A DNA stretch of 7,417 nucleotides. It comes from an uncultured Anaerolineae bacterium (GTDB taxonomy: Bacteria > Chloroflexota > Anaerolineae > Anaerolineales > Villigracilaceae). Under the pieces are notes generated by a model. The model saw only the letters and a list, made by a program, of their open reading frames with translations, ran no database searches and was not told the DNA's origin. Positions 1-6,314 of the stretch are shown piece after piece (the first letter of the stretch is position 1; each line of letters starts with the position of its first letter). Where the stretch lies: contig CAINXK010000376.1 in assembly GCA_903854805.1 (NCBI GenBank), forward strand, positions 1-7,417. The letters run 5' to 3'. The position numbers were made by a program, and so were the translations under genes.

Positions 1-18
1 CCGCAGGGAACCCCAATT

Positions 19-99
19 GGACGCGGATTTTCGCGGATGTACGCGGATAAACCAAAAGATTTTTGCTTTTTCCGCGCTTGTCGGCGCTCGTCCGCGTCC
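19..99. repeat. CGCGGA-rich imperfect inverted repeat
   Basis: Two arms of about 32 bases (19-50 and 68-99) are imperfect reverse complements of each other, about 22 of 32 positions matching by eye. The outermost nine bases, GGACGCGGA and TCCGCGTCC, match exactly. The left arm repeats CGCGGA three times at 10-11 base spacing, and the right arm has matching TCCGCG-type units. The loop is AT-rich. No reading frame covers it, and it lies about 100 bases beyond the terminator of the neighbouring gene. It looks like an extragenic palindromic (REP-like) element present in many copies in some genomes. Copy number cannot be seen from this window. Confidence 0.5.
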
Positions 100-196
100 C
101 AAAAGAATTTGAATAAGCAAGTTATGCTCCACTGCCAAAATTATCATGCTTTGAATCCATTAGCATGGTTTTTTATCGCATCAGTTAGCGGAAACG

Positions 197-241
197 AAAG
201 ATAAAATGGATGCGCTCTGAAAATAGCGAAGAACGCATCCA
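197..241 (-). terminator. Rho-independent terminator of the secreted-protein gene
   Basis: Read on the minus strand, TGGATGCGTTCT pairs with AGAGCGCATCCA around an 11-base loop. This gives a stem of about 12 bp with one G-U pair, followed directly by TTTTATCTTT. The stem begins 26 bases beyond the stop codon at 268. Position, stem strength and T-run all fit intrinsic termination of the gene at 268-852. Confidence 0.7.
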
Positions 242-267
242 CCTCTATGAAATTGTCGCACCCCAGT

Positions 268-852
268 CTATTTGAAATCAATCTGCACTTTCGTGTTGGC
301 TGGTGTTGACGCAATGTAAGCACTGAACTGTCTTCCATCGTTCAACAAGCCCTTTGCCTGAAACTCACCAATTGAGATTTTTGCTCCACCACTCGGATGC
401 AATACCTCCTGGTAGGAACTGGCTGAACCGGTCATGAGAGTGCTCAATCCACTCAGTTCGGGCATGGTCAAGACACCATCTGAAAGCGCGCCTTGTAATT
501 CAGGCCAACTCACAAACAAAACCGGTACGGCTCCCAGCCCATGCAAATTGACTTGAATGGGCGTGGATATCCCTGGTTCTCCGGCCCAAATTGAAAATCC
601 GTCAGTTGTGTATGTTGGGCATGCAAATGCAACAGGGTCAAAGAAATCAAGCAAATTGAAGTTAGAAGGGACACATTCCAGTGGGCGGTAGAAGACAATG
701 ACAGCCCATTCGTTGGTGTGATAGATTTCATTGTGTTCGATCCGCGCATAGAACGGGACATCACCTCCAGCTCCTGTGCGAATTTTGGCATTGACCGTTG
801 CGGGGAATGCCAACAGCATCAAAACGACTAGCGCCAAAACGATCTTTTTCAT
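268..852 (-). CDS. Secreted protein of unknown function (194 aa)
   Basis: The start is the ATG at 852, which has a strong AAGGAGA site five bases upstream. The frame is open for 43 more codons upstream to 981, but those codons would bury the signal peptide. Residues 1-22 form a typical Sec signal peptide: Lys2-Lys3, a Leu/Val/Ala-rich core, and a VNA cleavage site before Lys23. The mature part of about 172 residues has no membrane helix. It has two cysteines (Cys60, Cys78) that could form a disulfide, several Gly/Pro turns and alternating hydrophobic residues suggesting a beta-rich fold. A GLGAVPVLFVSW segment at 105-116 is its most distinctive stretch. I recall similar hypothetical secreted proteins in Chloroflexota but know no assigned function and see no catalytic motif. 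The gene stands alone, with a terminator behind it and a long gene-poor stretch in front. Its base composition is more AT-rich than the operon at the right. That it is a real, exported protein is well supported; its role is unknown. Confidence 0.8.
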   Translation of the reverse strand: MKKIVLALVVLMLLAFPATVNAKIRTGAGGDVPFYARIEHNEIYHTNEWAVIVFYRPLECVPSNFNLLDFFDPVAFACPTYTTDGFSIWAGEPGISTPIQVNLHGLGAVPVLFVSWPELQGALSDGVLTMPELSGLSTLMTGSASSYQEVLHPSGGAKISIGEFQAKGLLNDGRQFSAYIASTPANTKVQIDFK

Positions 853-857
853 CGAAA

Positions 858-864
858 TCTCCTT
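858..864 (-). promoter_or_regulatory. Ribosome binding site fixing the start at 852
   Basis: Minus-strand AAGGAGA is separated by five bases from the ATG at 852. It supports the shorter 194-residue product, in which the protein begins with its signal peptide, over the longer open frame reaching 981. Confidence 0.8.
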
Positions 865-1093
865 TTTATCAAGATTAGTCTTTATTGACAGCTTATATCT
901 ACCCAATAAATCTGAGCGCACCTCCCCACAAACAGATGAATGGTTCTGTCTGCATATGTCATCAATCTTTAGATATTTCAATGACGATCTTGTGATATGT
1001 TCTTTCCAACTTTTTGTCTTCAGTACTTCTTGTGAAAAAAAGCAAGGGGATATAAATTCACCTTATGATGTAACTGCAGGATATACATTCCGT

Positions 1094-1142
1094 CCGACTA
1101 GATCCCTTTCGGTTGTCACGAATTCGGATAGGTCGGTTTTTT
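1094..1142 (+). terminator. Possible plus-strand intrinsic terminator
   Basis: CCGAC at 1094-1098 can pair with GTCGG at 1132-1136, with further partial pairing of GATCC against GGATA inside. Six T residues follow at 1137-1142. The stem is bulged and the loop large, so this is a weak candidate. No plus-strand gene lies upstream, so if it is real it would end an untranslated transcript or a decayed gene. Confidence 0.25.
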
Positions 1143-1632
1143 GGTGTGGAGGTTGTGCTGCGCACCTTTGTTGTGGTGACATCTTACGCCATAAGACGCT
1201 GATTGTCTGAATTTTTACTTTGCGCATGGCCTAATCTGGGCCATACCACAGAGCAGGTGAGCAACAATAACCAGATCATTGATACGGTTAAGAGAATATG
1301 AACATGCTTAGGCTGAACGTGTCAATGTCCGCCAAAATCTGTGCAGTCAATAGCGTTATTTTGTGATGTTTGAGGTGAAGTTGTTTCGGGTGATGCATCG
1401 CCAACCAAAAATACATCATGTTAAGCTCACTGGACCTAATACCGATAAGTTTGTTAAATTCAATTGGTCCGATATTTGCTTTTATTATACGACTTTCAAA
1501 AACGCCGCGCAATTTTGGGATTTATTTCACAAACGTATTTGTTGATGCCCCCCGTTCGTTCGGTATGAAGCATAGCGTGGATGCACGCAGGAACTTTTTA
1601 CCAGTGATGGCTGTCTGTGAGCGTAAACCTGA

Positions 1633-1884
1633 ATATGGGGCCAACGTCCGGCCATTCGACAACCTCGCAAAGGCAAGCTGCTGCACGCCAGCAGCCCCGA
1701 CGAGACTACTCTGCTGACTAAAGCTGGCAGAGAAATCCAGGTAGAAATTTGGCGAGATTTGGTGATGACCGACCAAAACCCCAGCCCAAAAAACAGAATC
1801 TTTGCTATTTATGTGTTTTATGACGCCACCAAGTACATGCTGGGTGCGCAGCGCCAGTTTTATTATAAGTTACGCGCCAAGTGA
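1633..1884 (+). pseudogene. Coding remnant, C-terminal fragment of an unrecognised protein
   Basis: The frame is open for 83 codons from just after a TGA at 1630-1632 to a TGA at 1882-1884. The translation has the character of a genuine protein: after a basic start (RQPRKGKLLHASSPDE), it has mixed polar and hydrophobic segments such as GREIQVEIWRDLVMTD, SPKNRIFAIYVFYD and LGAQRQFYYKLRAK, with no low-complexity runs. There is no ATG, GTG or TTG in frame before TTG-GTG-ATG near 1759-1767, and the frame upstream holds two stops at 1624-1632. The likeliest reading is the 3' end of a gene whose front has been lost or frameshifted. Other frames upstream (for example the one reading CERKPEYGANVRPF near 1616-1657) may contain earlier parts. 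It converges on the YeiH-family gene, 42 bases away. I do not recognise the family. A small intact gene with an unusual start cannot be excluded. Confidence 0.4.
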
Positions 1885-1926
1885 GCTGCTTTGCACTGTG
1901 TCTTGAGCCTGTGCTGCTCGAGAGGA

Positions 1927-2919
1927 TCACCAGATTCTAGCGATCAGCTGGACAGCCAGGGATGAGAGTGCAACTGCCGACCAGGTGGCGGCCCCCAACA
2001 AGACAGCTCGGGGCCCGGCTTTTATGAAGGCTTGCAGGCTGGTGTTCAGGCCGATCGCAACCATGGCCATGATGATCAGGAATTTACCGGTCAGTGCCAG
2101 GTTTGCAGTGATGTAGACGGGCATCCACCCGCTGCTGTTGAGAATGGCTGCTGCCAGGAAACCAAGCACAAACCAGGGGAAAATCTTCACAAGTCTGAAG
2201 TTCTGTTGTTCGGGGTGTTCGCGGGCTGTCAGCAAGGCCAGCGCCAGGGTTACCGGTACGATCATCAGGCTGCGTGTCAGTTTCACCACAGTCGCAAAAT
2301 TCCCGGCCGCATTGCTGAACGAGTAGCCGGCTGCCACAACTGAAGATGTGTCGTTGATGGCTGTCCCGGCCCACATTCCGAAGCCTGTATCGCTCAGTTT
2401 CAGCAGGTGCCCGATGAGTGGAAATAGAAAGACTGCCAGCACGTTGAATAAAAAGATGGTCGAAATCGAATATGATATGTCCTGATCTTCGGCATTGATC
2501 GCAGAGGATGCGGCGGCGATGGCCGACCCGCCACAGATGGCGGTGCCAACCCCGATCAGGATGGTCAGCTTTTTGTTAACCTTCAGCAGCCTGCCAACAA
2601 AGGCAGCGGTCAGAAATGCCGCCATCAGGGTCGTGCCAATCACGAGCACGGATTGCTGTCCGACTCTGATCACGCTGGCGGTGTTCATATCAAAGCCTAA
2701 CAGGACCACAGCCAGCTGCAGGATGTACTTGGATGTAAATTTAACCCCTTTTTGCGAAGCGAGGGGCAGCTTCCAAAGCGTAGTTGTCAGGATTCCAAGG
2801 CTGATACCCACAACCGCGCCTCCGACAACCGGGATGATCCGGCCTGCAAAGTAGGCTGCCAATGCGATCGTGAGCGCGATCAAAATCCCCAGCCCATTTT
2901 CCCGCGCAAAATTTTTCAA
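1927..2919 (-). CDS. yeiH: YeiH/UPF0324 family membrane protein, putative sulfate exporter
   Basis: A polytopic inner-membrane protein of 330 residues, close to the usual length of the family (E. coli YeiH is about 350). Hydrophobic helices fill most of the chain, starting near residue 11. Family signatures are clear: GVGTAICGGSAIAA at 123-136, WAGTAINDTSSVVAAG at 183-198, VKLTRSL at 212-218, and a late GLNTS at 290-294. The paired GTAICGGS and GTAINDTSS segments suggest an inverted-repeat transporter architecture. The family is annotated as putative sulfate exporters, linked in some bacteria to sulfonate or taurine breakdown; the substrate is poorly proven. The start is a TTG at 2919, chosen because AGGAG lies nine bases upstream and the first residues (MKNFARENG) fit the family's short N-terminal tail. 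No other sulfur gene is visible in the window. The gene seems transcribed alone from the 362-base gap upstream. Family assignment is confident, substrate is not. Confidence 0.9.
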   Translation of the reverse strand: MKNFARENGLGILIALTIALAAYFAGRIIPVVGGAVVGISLGILTTTLWKLPLASQKGVKFTSKYILQLAVVLLGFDMNTASVIRVGQQSVLVIGTTLMAAFLTAAFVGRLLKVNKKLTILIGVGTAICGGSAIAAASSAINAEDQDISYSISTIFLFNVLAVFLFPLIGHLLKLSDTGFGMWAGTAINDTSSVVAAGYSFSNAAGNFATVVKLTRSLMIVPVTLALALLTAREHPEQQNFRLVKIFPWFVLGFLAAAILNSSGWMPVYITANLALTGKFLIIMAMVAIGLNTSLQAFIKAGPRAVLLGAATWSAVALSSLAVQLIARIW

Positions 2920-2928
2920 TAGAGTACG

Positions 2929-2933
2929 CTCCT
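2929..2933 (-). promoter_or_regulatory. Ribosome binding site for the TTG start at 2919
   Basis: Minus-strand AGGAG lies nine bases before the TTG at 2917-2919. It decides for this unusual start codon, since no ATG lies nearby in frame. Confidence 0.65.
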
Positions 2934-2948
2934 GTTAACCTGCCGGTC

Positions 2949-2972
2949 TGGTTTTGAATAAAACCAATTATA
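2949..2972 (-). promoter_or_regulatory. Candidate -10 element with adjoining hairpin before the yeiH-like gene
   Basis: Minus-strand TATAAT at 2967-2972 matches the sigma-70 -10 consensus exactly. It would place the transcript start near 2960, about 40 bases before the TTG. No good -35 is seen at 16-18 bases spacing. Immediately downstream, 2949-2966 is a perfect inverted repeat (TGGTTTT, loop GAAT, AAAACCA) that covers the expected start site. It could be an operator for an activator or repressor, or a short leader hairpin. Many yeiH genes are controlled by LysR-type regulators, but none is visible here. Confidence 0.35.
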
Positions 2973-3179
2973 AGCGCCAAAACAATCCCCGGTGCTGAAA
3001 TTTGGGGTTTGATGGCTATTTTTCAGGCTGATTGCCAGATCAATTTTGTCGAAAAGCGGCGCTTGAAAATCGATGCTTTTCCCCACCTGCCCAATGATGC
3101 ATTGTTTTTGGGGCAATATTCCACCCTGAATTTTCTGGGGTCAGTTCGTGTCCGTAACTACAACAGCGGCAGATTGATT

Positions 3180-3219
3180 TGTGGTGATTCGGCGGAAGAT
3201 TTTCCGCCAAATCACCACA
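3180..3219 (-). terminator. Strong 18-bp inverted repeat, possible terminator
   Basis: Arm 3180-3197 (TGTGGTGATTCGGCGGAA) and arm 3202-3219 are reverse complements except for one position, which is a G-U or A-C pair depending on strand. The loop is four bases. The hairpin lies 62 bases beyond the STAND stop codon, where a terminator for the operon is expected. Neither flank has a T-run, so it is not a textbook intrinsic terminator. It could act as an mRNA 3'-end stabiliser, a factor-assisted terminator or an extragenic palindromic repeat. Confidence 0.4.
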
Positions 3220-3281
3220 TGTTTGGAACCTTTGGGTTGGTCGAGCCAGGCTCAGATTGAGATTATTTGGGTAATGATCGG

Positions 3282-6200
3282 TTAGCGGCCGGCCGAGAAC
3301 TGTGGGCAGGTGCTGCGGTAGGGCTCGTCAGCGAAGAACTGCAGCCACTCGGCCTTCGTGAAGTTGCGGCCAGCGATTAAACAGGCCTTGTTGGCCCATG
3401 AAGCCGGGTCCATATCCCACAGGATGACTTCATTGCTGCTGCTTGCCAGATATTTGCCATCCGGGCTGAAAGCCAGGTTATAGATGGGGAAGCTATCTGA
3501 CGTTTCGACATGTTTGTAAATGACCTGGGAGATTAACTTTTGGCGGCTGGCTAGATCCCAAAGGATGATCCCGGCGTCGTGGTAACCGGCGGCCAGGATC
3601 TTGCCATCCGGGCTGAAGGCCAGCGCTGAGATTTTGCTCGGATTTGTCATGGCCTGCTCGATGGCCAGGTGTTTCTCAAGATCCAGCAGGGTGATCCGGC
3701 CATCATCTGCGCCGGCGGCCAGGATTTTACCATCCGGGCTGTAGGCCAGGCTGAGCAGCAAGCCCGGCCCGTTGGAGAATGCCAGGTCTGAGCTCTGCAT
3801 GCTGGCCAGGTCCAGCAGGATGACAGCTCGCGAGCTGGCCAGGGCCAGGGTTTTGCTGTCTGGGCTGAAAGCCATCTGCGCCAGGCCCTGCTCGGGTGTG
3901 ACCTGCCCGATTTGCTTGGAGGTGCGCAGGTTCCATAAAATGATGGTGGGCTGCGGCGAACTGCTGGAATTGAAAAGAGTTGGGAGATTAAGCGCCAGGG
4001 CCAGGGTTTTACCATCCGGGCTGTAGGCCAGCAGGACGTTTTTATCGCCGGCGATTTCGCCGCTATAGGTCAAAGCTGGGGCGAGGGCCAGTTGGGTTTT
4101 AAGATCCCAGATCTGGATACTTTCTTTAGAGCAGATCTTGGGTTTCTGGCTGGCCGGGGTGCAGCTGGCCGAGGCTAGCGCGAGCCCATCAGGTCTGATT
4201 GTAATGGCGTCCAGCCCAGACGGTTTGATGGTTTTGGTGTCAAGCCGAAGGCTGACGGTGGGGCTGTTGTTGGCGCGTGCCGTACTCTGGATCGTCCATA
4301 ACTTGATATAGCCGCTATCGCAAAGGAAGTAATTATTCTTCTCGCAATCGCTGAAATTGCTGGCGGCCAGGCCGGCAGAAGTACCCGCCGTAAAACCCAG
4401 CCCAGGCATGATGCCCACACTGCTGGTTTGAGCAAGCGCTATGCGGCCCCTGGAGTAGACAGTTGCAAGCATTTGTATGCGTGTGCGGGTCGTGTCATAG
4501 ATCCGAAAGGCTTCGACTGCCAGTAAGTTAGACAGGTCGTCCTTTAATTTTAGCTGTTGCAAAAGAGACTGTGCCACCAGCGCACTGGCCTGTGCCTGCA
4601 GTTTTTGTTCCTGGGCGATCAATTCTTGTTCTTGTGCCCGGGATTTTTCCACTTCAGCCTGGGCCACGGCAGTTGCGGCAGCATCGGCATTCGCGATGGC
4701 CAGGGTACTGGCAGCCTGGGCAATCGCCTTCTGTGATATGGCCTGGGTGGCGGCGGCCTGGGCATTGGCCCGTTCCATAATGGCCTGGGTGCTGGCGGCC
4801 TGGGCATTGCCCTGTTCCATGATCGCCTGGGTGCTGGCAGCCTCGGCGGTCTTGATCGAGAGCATAATTGTTCGATTGGCTCTGATGGCGCTTATACCAA
4901 AATAGACTGCCACTACAAACAAGGCTGTCGACGTGATCATGGCGGCCAGGATGCCCCGGCGCAGGAGTTGTTCGCGATGGGCGCGGCGCCGCATTAAGCG
5001 GCAGGCAGCCAGGAAGGCGTTTTCGTCGTCAGTCAGTACGATGCCAACGATTTCTTTTTCGGCTTGTTCCAGGTCATGCCCGCTCAGCAGCAGGCCTTCG
5101 CTGCGGCCTTTTTCCAGCCAGAGTTCGGACTGGCGCTGGAATAGACTGAGGTGTTTGACGAACCACTTGTGGTTGTTTCTTCGGACTGGTTCCAGCAGGC
5201 GGTCATGGGCCAGTTCCATCCAGGTTTGCCCGGCGCGTTGCTCGGAGCGAATGAGATGGGCGTTTTCCAGCATGTGCACATCTGCATTTGGCAGCCCGTC
5301 GCTCGTTTCAGTGCCGAGGCGTACCTGCCCGCGCAGCCTGTCCGGGGTTATCAGTTTTCGGTCGAACCATTCGCGGATGCTGCGCTCGGGCGTGCCGCTC
5401 AGCTCGGCTGTTTTTGAGACACTCATGGCGTAATAATTGGCGAGCGCCTCGTTTACATCTCCGACGTTGGCAAGGTCCTGGGCATCAATCTCTAACTTGT
5501 CTTGTCCGAGGCTTTCCCACAGGCGATAACAGACTACCTGGAGTTGAACGGGCTCTACATAGGGTCCCAGTTGTTTTTCCAGCGTGCCATCCGACTGCAG
5601 CACTTGAATGCTGCGCAGGTCATCGGCCAATTGTTGGGCAGCCTCCGGGGTGAAGTTGACGCCGGTGGCTTTGGCTGGCATTTGCATGGCCTGGATGGCG
5701 GCCTCGGCGCTCAACAGGTCGAGTCTTAAGCGTGTAATCATGCGGTTTGGGATTGGGCGCAGGTATGGCGTTAGCTTACCCAGGTAATCTTCGCGCATGG
5801 AAAAGAGCGCCCAGCGTGTTTTGTTGCGCAAGGCATCGCCCAGCTGGTTGAAAAAAGCCAGTTTGCCTTCCTGATCGGCAGCAGACATGGTAATCACTTC
5901 TTCAAACTGGTCGAAGACCAGCAAGGTGTCTTTGGCTGGGGAGCGCTTATCCAGGTAGTCATTCAGGCTCAGGGCAGAAAGCTCTGCAATTGGCAGGCGC
6001 TCGGCCTGTGGGAAACCTTCTTCGAGCGAGAGCATGGTGGAGAGTACATAGCGGTTGGCGCTGGCAGCTTCGGCTGGTTTTTCCAGGTTGACGCGCACGA
6101 TTGGAAGCACATTGAAGTCTTGCTCGCGCAGTTTGGGCAGCAGCCCGGCCTTGAGCAGTGAGGTCTTGCCTGCGCCGGAAGGGGAGTGCAGCAAGACGAT

Positions 6201-6314
6201 ACGTTCAGCGATCAGTAATGCGGTCAGCGCGCGCAGTTCCCGGTCGCGTCCATAGAGTTTCTCGCCGGGTTCAAAGGAGCGTGGACCTACAAAAGGGTTT
6301 GGTTGGGTGGTCAT
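3282..6314 (-). CDS. nSTAND1 NTPase with membrane helix, repeat coiled coil and WD40 propeller
   Basis: A 1010-residue signal-transducing NTPase. Residues 1-380 form an nSTAND1 module. It opens with NPFVGPRSFEP, then Walker A SPSGAGKT at 44-51, Walker B LLVFDQFEE at 131-139, a SMREDYL sensor-type segment at 172-178, PVQLQVVCYRLWE at 255-267 and the ELAHDRLLEPVR segment at 367-378 that closes the winged-helix part. A basic stretch (Arg442-444, 447, 452, 453) precedes a single membrane helix at about 454-476. Residues 491-546 are four 14-residue alanine-rich repeats, continued as a charged coiled coil to about 590. From about 630 to 970 there are about seven WD40-like blades, marked by SPDGK and LWDL-type motifs and lacking most GH dipeptides. 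The tail (SWANKAC ... STCP) is typical of nSTAND-WD40 proteins. STAND proteins act as NTP-driven switches that assemble on ligand binding and activate a partner effector. Here the partner is likely the CHAT-SIR2 protein encoded immediately upstream with an ATGA overlap. The specific ligand is unknown. Confidence 0.9.
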   Translation of the reverse strand: MTTQPNPFVGPRSFEPGEKLYGRDRELRALTALLIAERIVLLHSPSGAGKTSLLKAGLLPKLREQDFNVLPIVRVNLEKPAEAASANRYVLSTMLSLEEGFPQAERLPIAELSALSLNDYLDKRSPAKDTLLVFDQFEEVITMSAADQEGKLAFFNQLGDALRNKTRWALFSMREDYLGKLTPYLRPIPNRMITRLRLDLLSAEAAIQAMQMPAKATGVNFTPEAAQQLADDLRSIQVLQSDGTLEKQLGPYVEPVQLQVVCYRLWESLGQDKLEIDAQDLANVGDVNEALANYYAMSVSKTAELSGTPERSIREWFDRKLITPDRLRGQVRLGTETSDGLPNADVHMLENAHLIRSEQRAGQTWMELAHDRLLEPVRRNNHKWFVKHLSLFQRQSELWLEKGRSEGLLLSGHDLEQAEKEIVGIVLTDDENAFLAACRLMRRRAHREQLLRRGILAAMITSTALFVVAVYFGISAIRANRTIMLSIKTAEAASTQAIMEQGNAQAASTQAIMERANAQAAATQAISQKAIAQAASTLAIANADAAATAVAQAEVEKSRAQEQELIAQEQKLQAQASALVAQSLLQQLKLKDDLSNLLAVEAFRIYDTTRTRIQMLATVYSRGRIALAQTSSVGIMPGLGFTAGTSAGLAASNFSDCEKNNYFLCDSGYIKLWTIQSTARANNSPTVSLRLDTKTIKPSGLDAITIRPDGLALASASCTPASQKPKICSKESIQIWDLKTQLALAPALTYSGEIAGDKNVLLAYSPDGKTLALALNLPTLFNSSSSPQPTIILWNLRTSKQIGQVTPEQGLAQMAFSPDSKTLALASSRAVILLDLASMQSSDLAFSNGPGLLLSLAYSPDGKILAAGADDGRITLLDLEKHLAIEQAMTNPSKISALAFSPDGKILAAGYHDAGIILWDLASRQKLISQVIYKHVETSDSFPIYNLAFSPDGKYLASSSNEVILWDMDPASWANKACLIAGRNFTKAEWLQFFADEPYRSTCPQFSAGR
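4677..4844 (-). repeat. Four 42-base tandem repeats encoding the coiled-coil linker
   Basis: Codons 491-546 of the STAND gene consist of four successive 42-base units. They encode EAASTQAIMEQGNA, QAASTQAIMERANA, QAAATQAISQKAIA and QAASTLAIANADAA. The first two units are nearly identical in DNA, and the last two have diverged. Fourteen residues equals two heptads, so each unit extends the coiled coil by a whole number of turns. The array lies directly after the membrane helix and separates it from the propeller. Confidence 0.8.

Larger units (their letters stand above)
853..1632. other. Gene-poor AT-rich stretch
   Basis: Apart from the leader and presumed promoter of the secreted-protein gene near 853-960, I find no convincing gene here. 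Short open frames occur on both strands (for example plus 776-1210 and 1363-1545, minus 1288-1512). None has a good ribosome site together with recognisable protein character. A stem-and-T-run structure lies at 1094-1142 on the plus strand. I could not find a clear -35/-10 pair for the gene at 852. The stretch may hold decayed coding DNA, as suggested by the remnant just to its right. Confidence 0.5.
2920..3281. other. Intergenic region between the STAND gene and the yeiH-like gene
   Basis: These 362 bases hold no convincing gene. Short frames such as minus 2916-3116 and plus 3009-3260 give unremarkable translations without ribosome sites. The stretch carries the leader and candidate promoter of the yeiH-like gene near 2920-2975, a small palindrome CAATGATGCATTG near 3093-3105, and the strong inverted repeat at 3180-3219. 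Confidence 0.6.

Noticed and set aside
853..981. N-terminal extension of the secreted protein by 43 residues
   Set aside because: It would bury a clear signal peptide and ignore the AAGGAGA site just before the ATG at 852.
776..1210. 144-codon plus-strand open frame
   Set aside because: It overlaps the start and signal peptide of the secreted protein on the other strand, has no ribosome site, and its translation shows no protein-like pattern.
1363..1545. 60-codon plus-strand open frame in the gene-poor stretch
   Set aside because: It has no clear ribosome site and no recognised family, and it overlaps another open frame. It could be part of decayed coding DNA but cannot be supported as a gene.
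3405..4427. The recurring CCATCCGGGCTG-type DNA as a dispersed or CRISPR repeat
   Set aside because: The repeats are in frame and encode the SPDGK motif of successive propeller blades, with irregular spacing set by the protein.
4933..5433. 166-codon plus-strand open frame inside the STAND gene
   Set aside because: Its Arg/Ser-rich translation is the antisense shadow of the STAND coding frame, which has clear domain motifs there.
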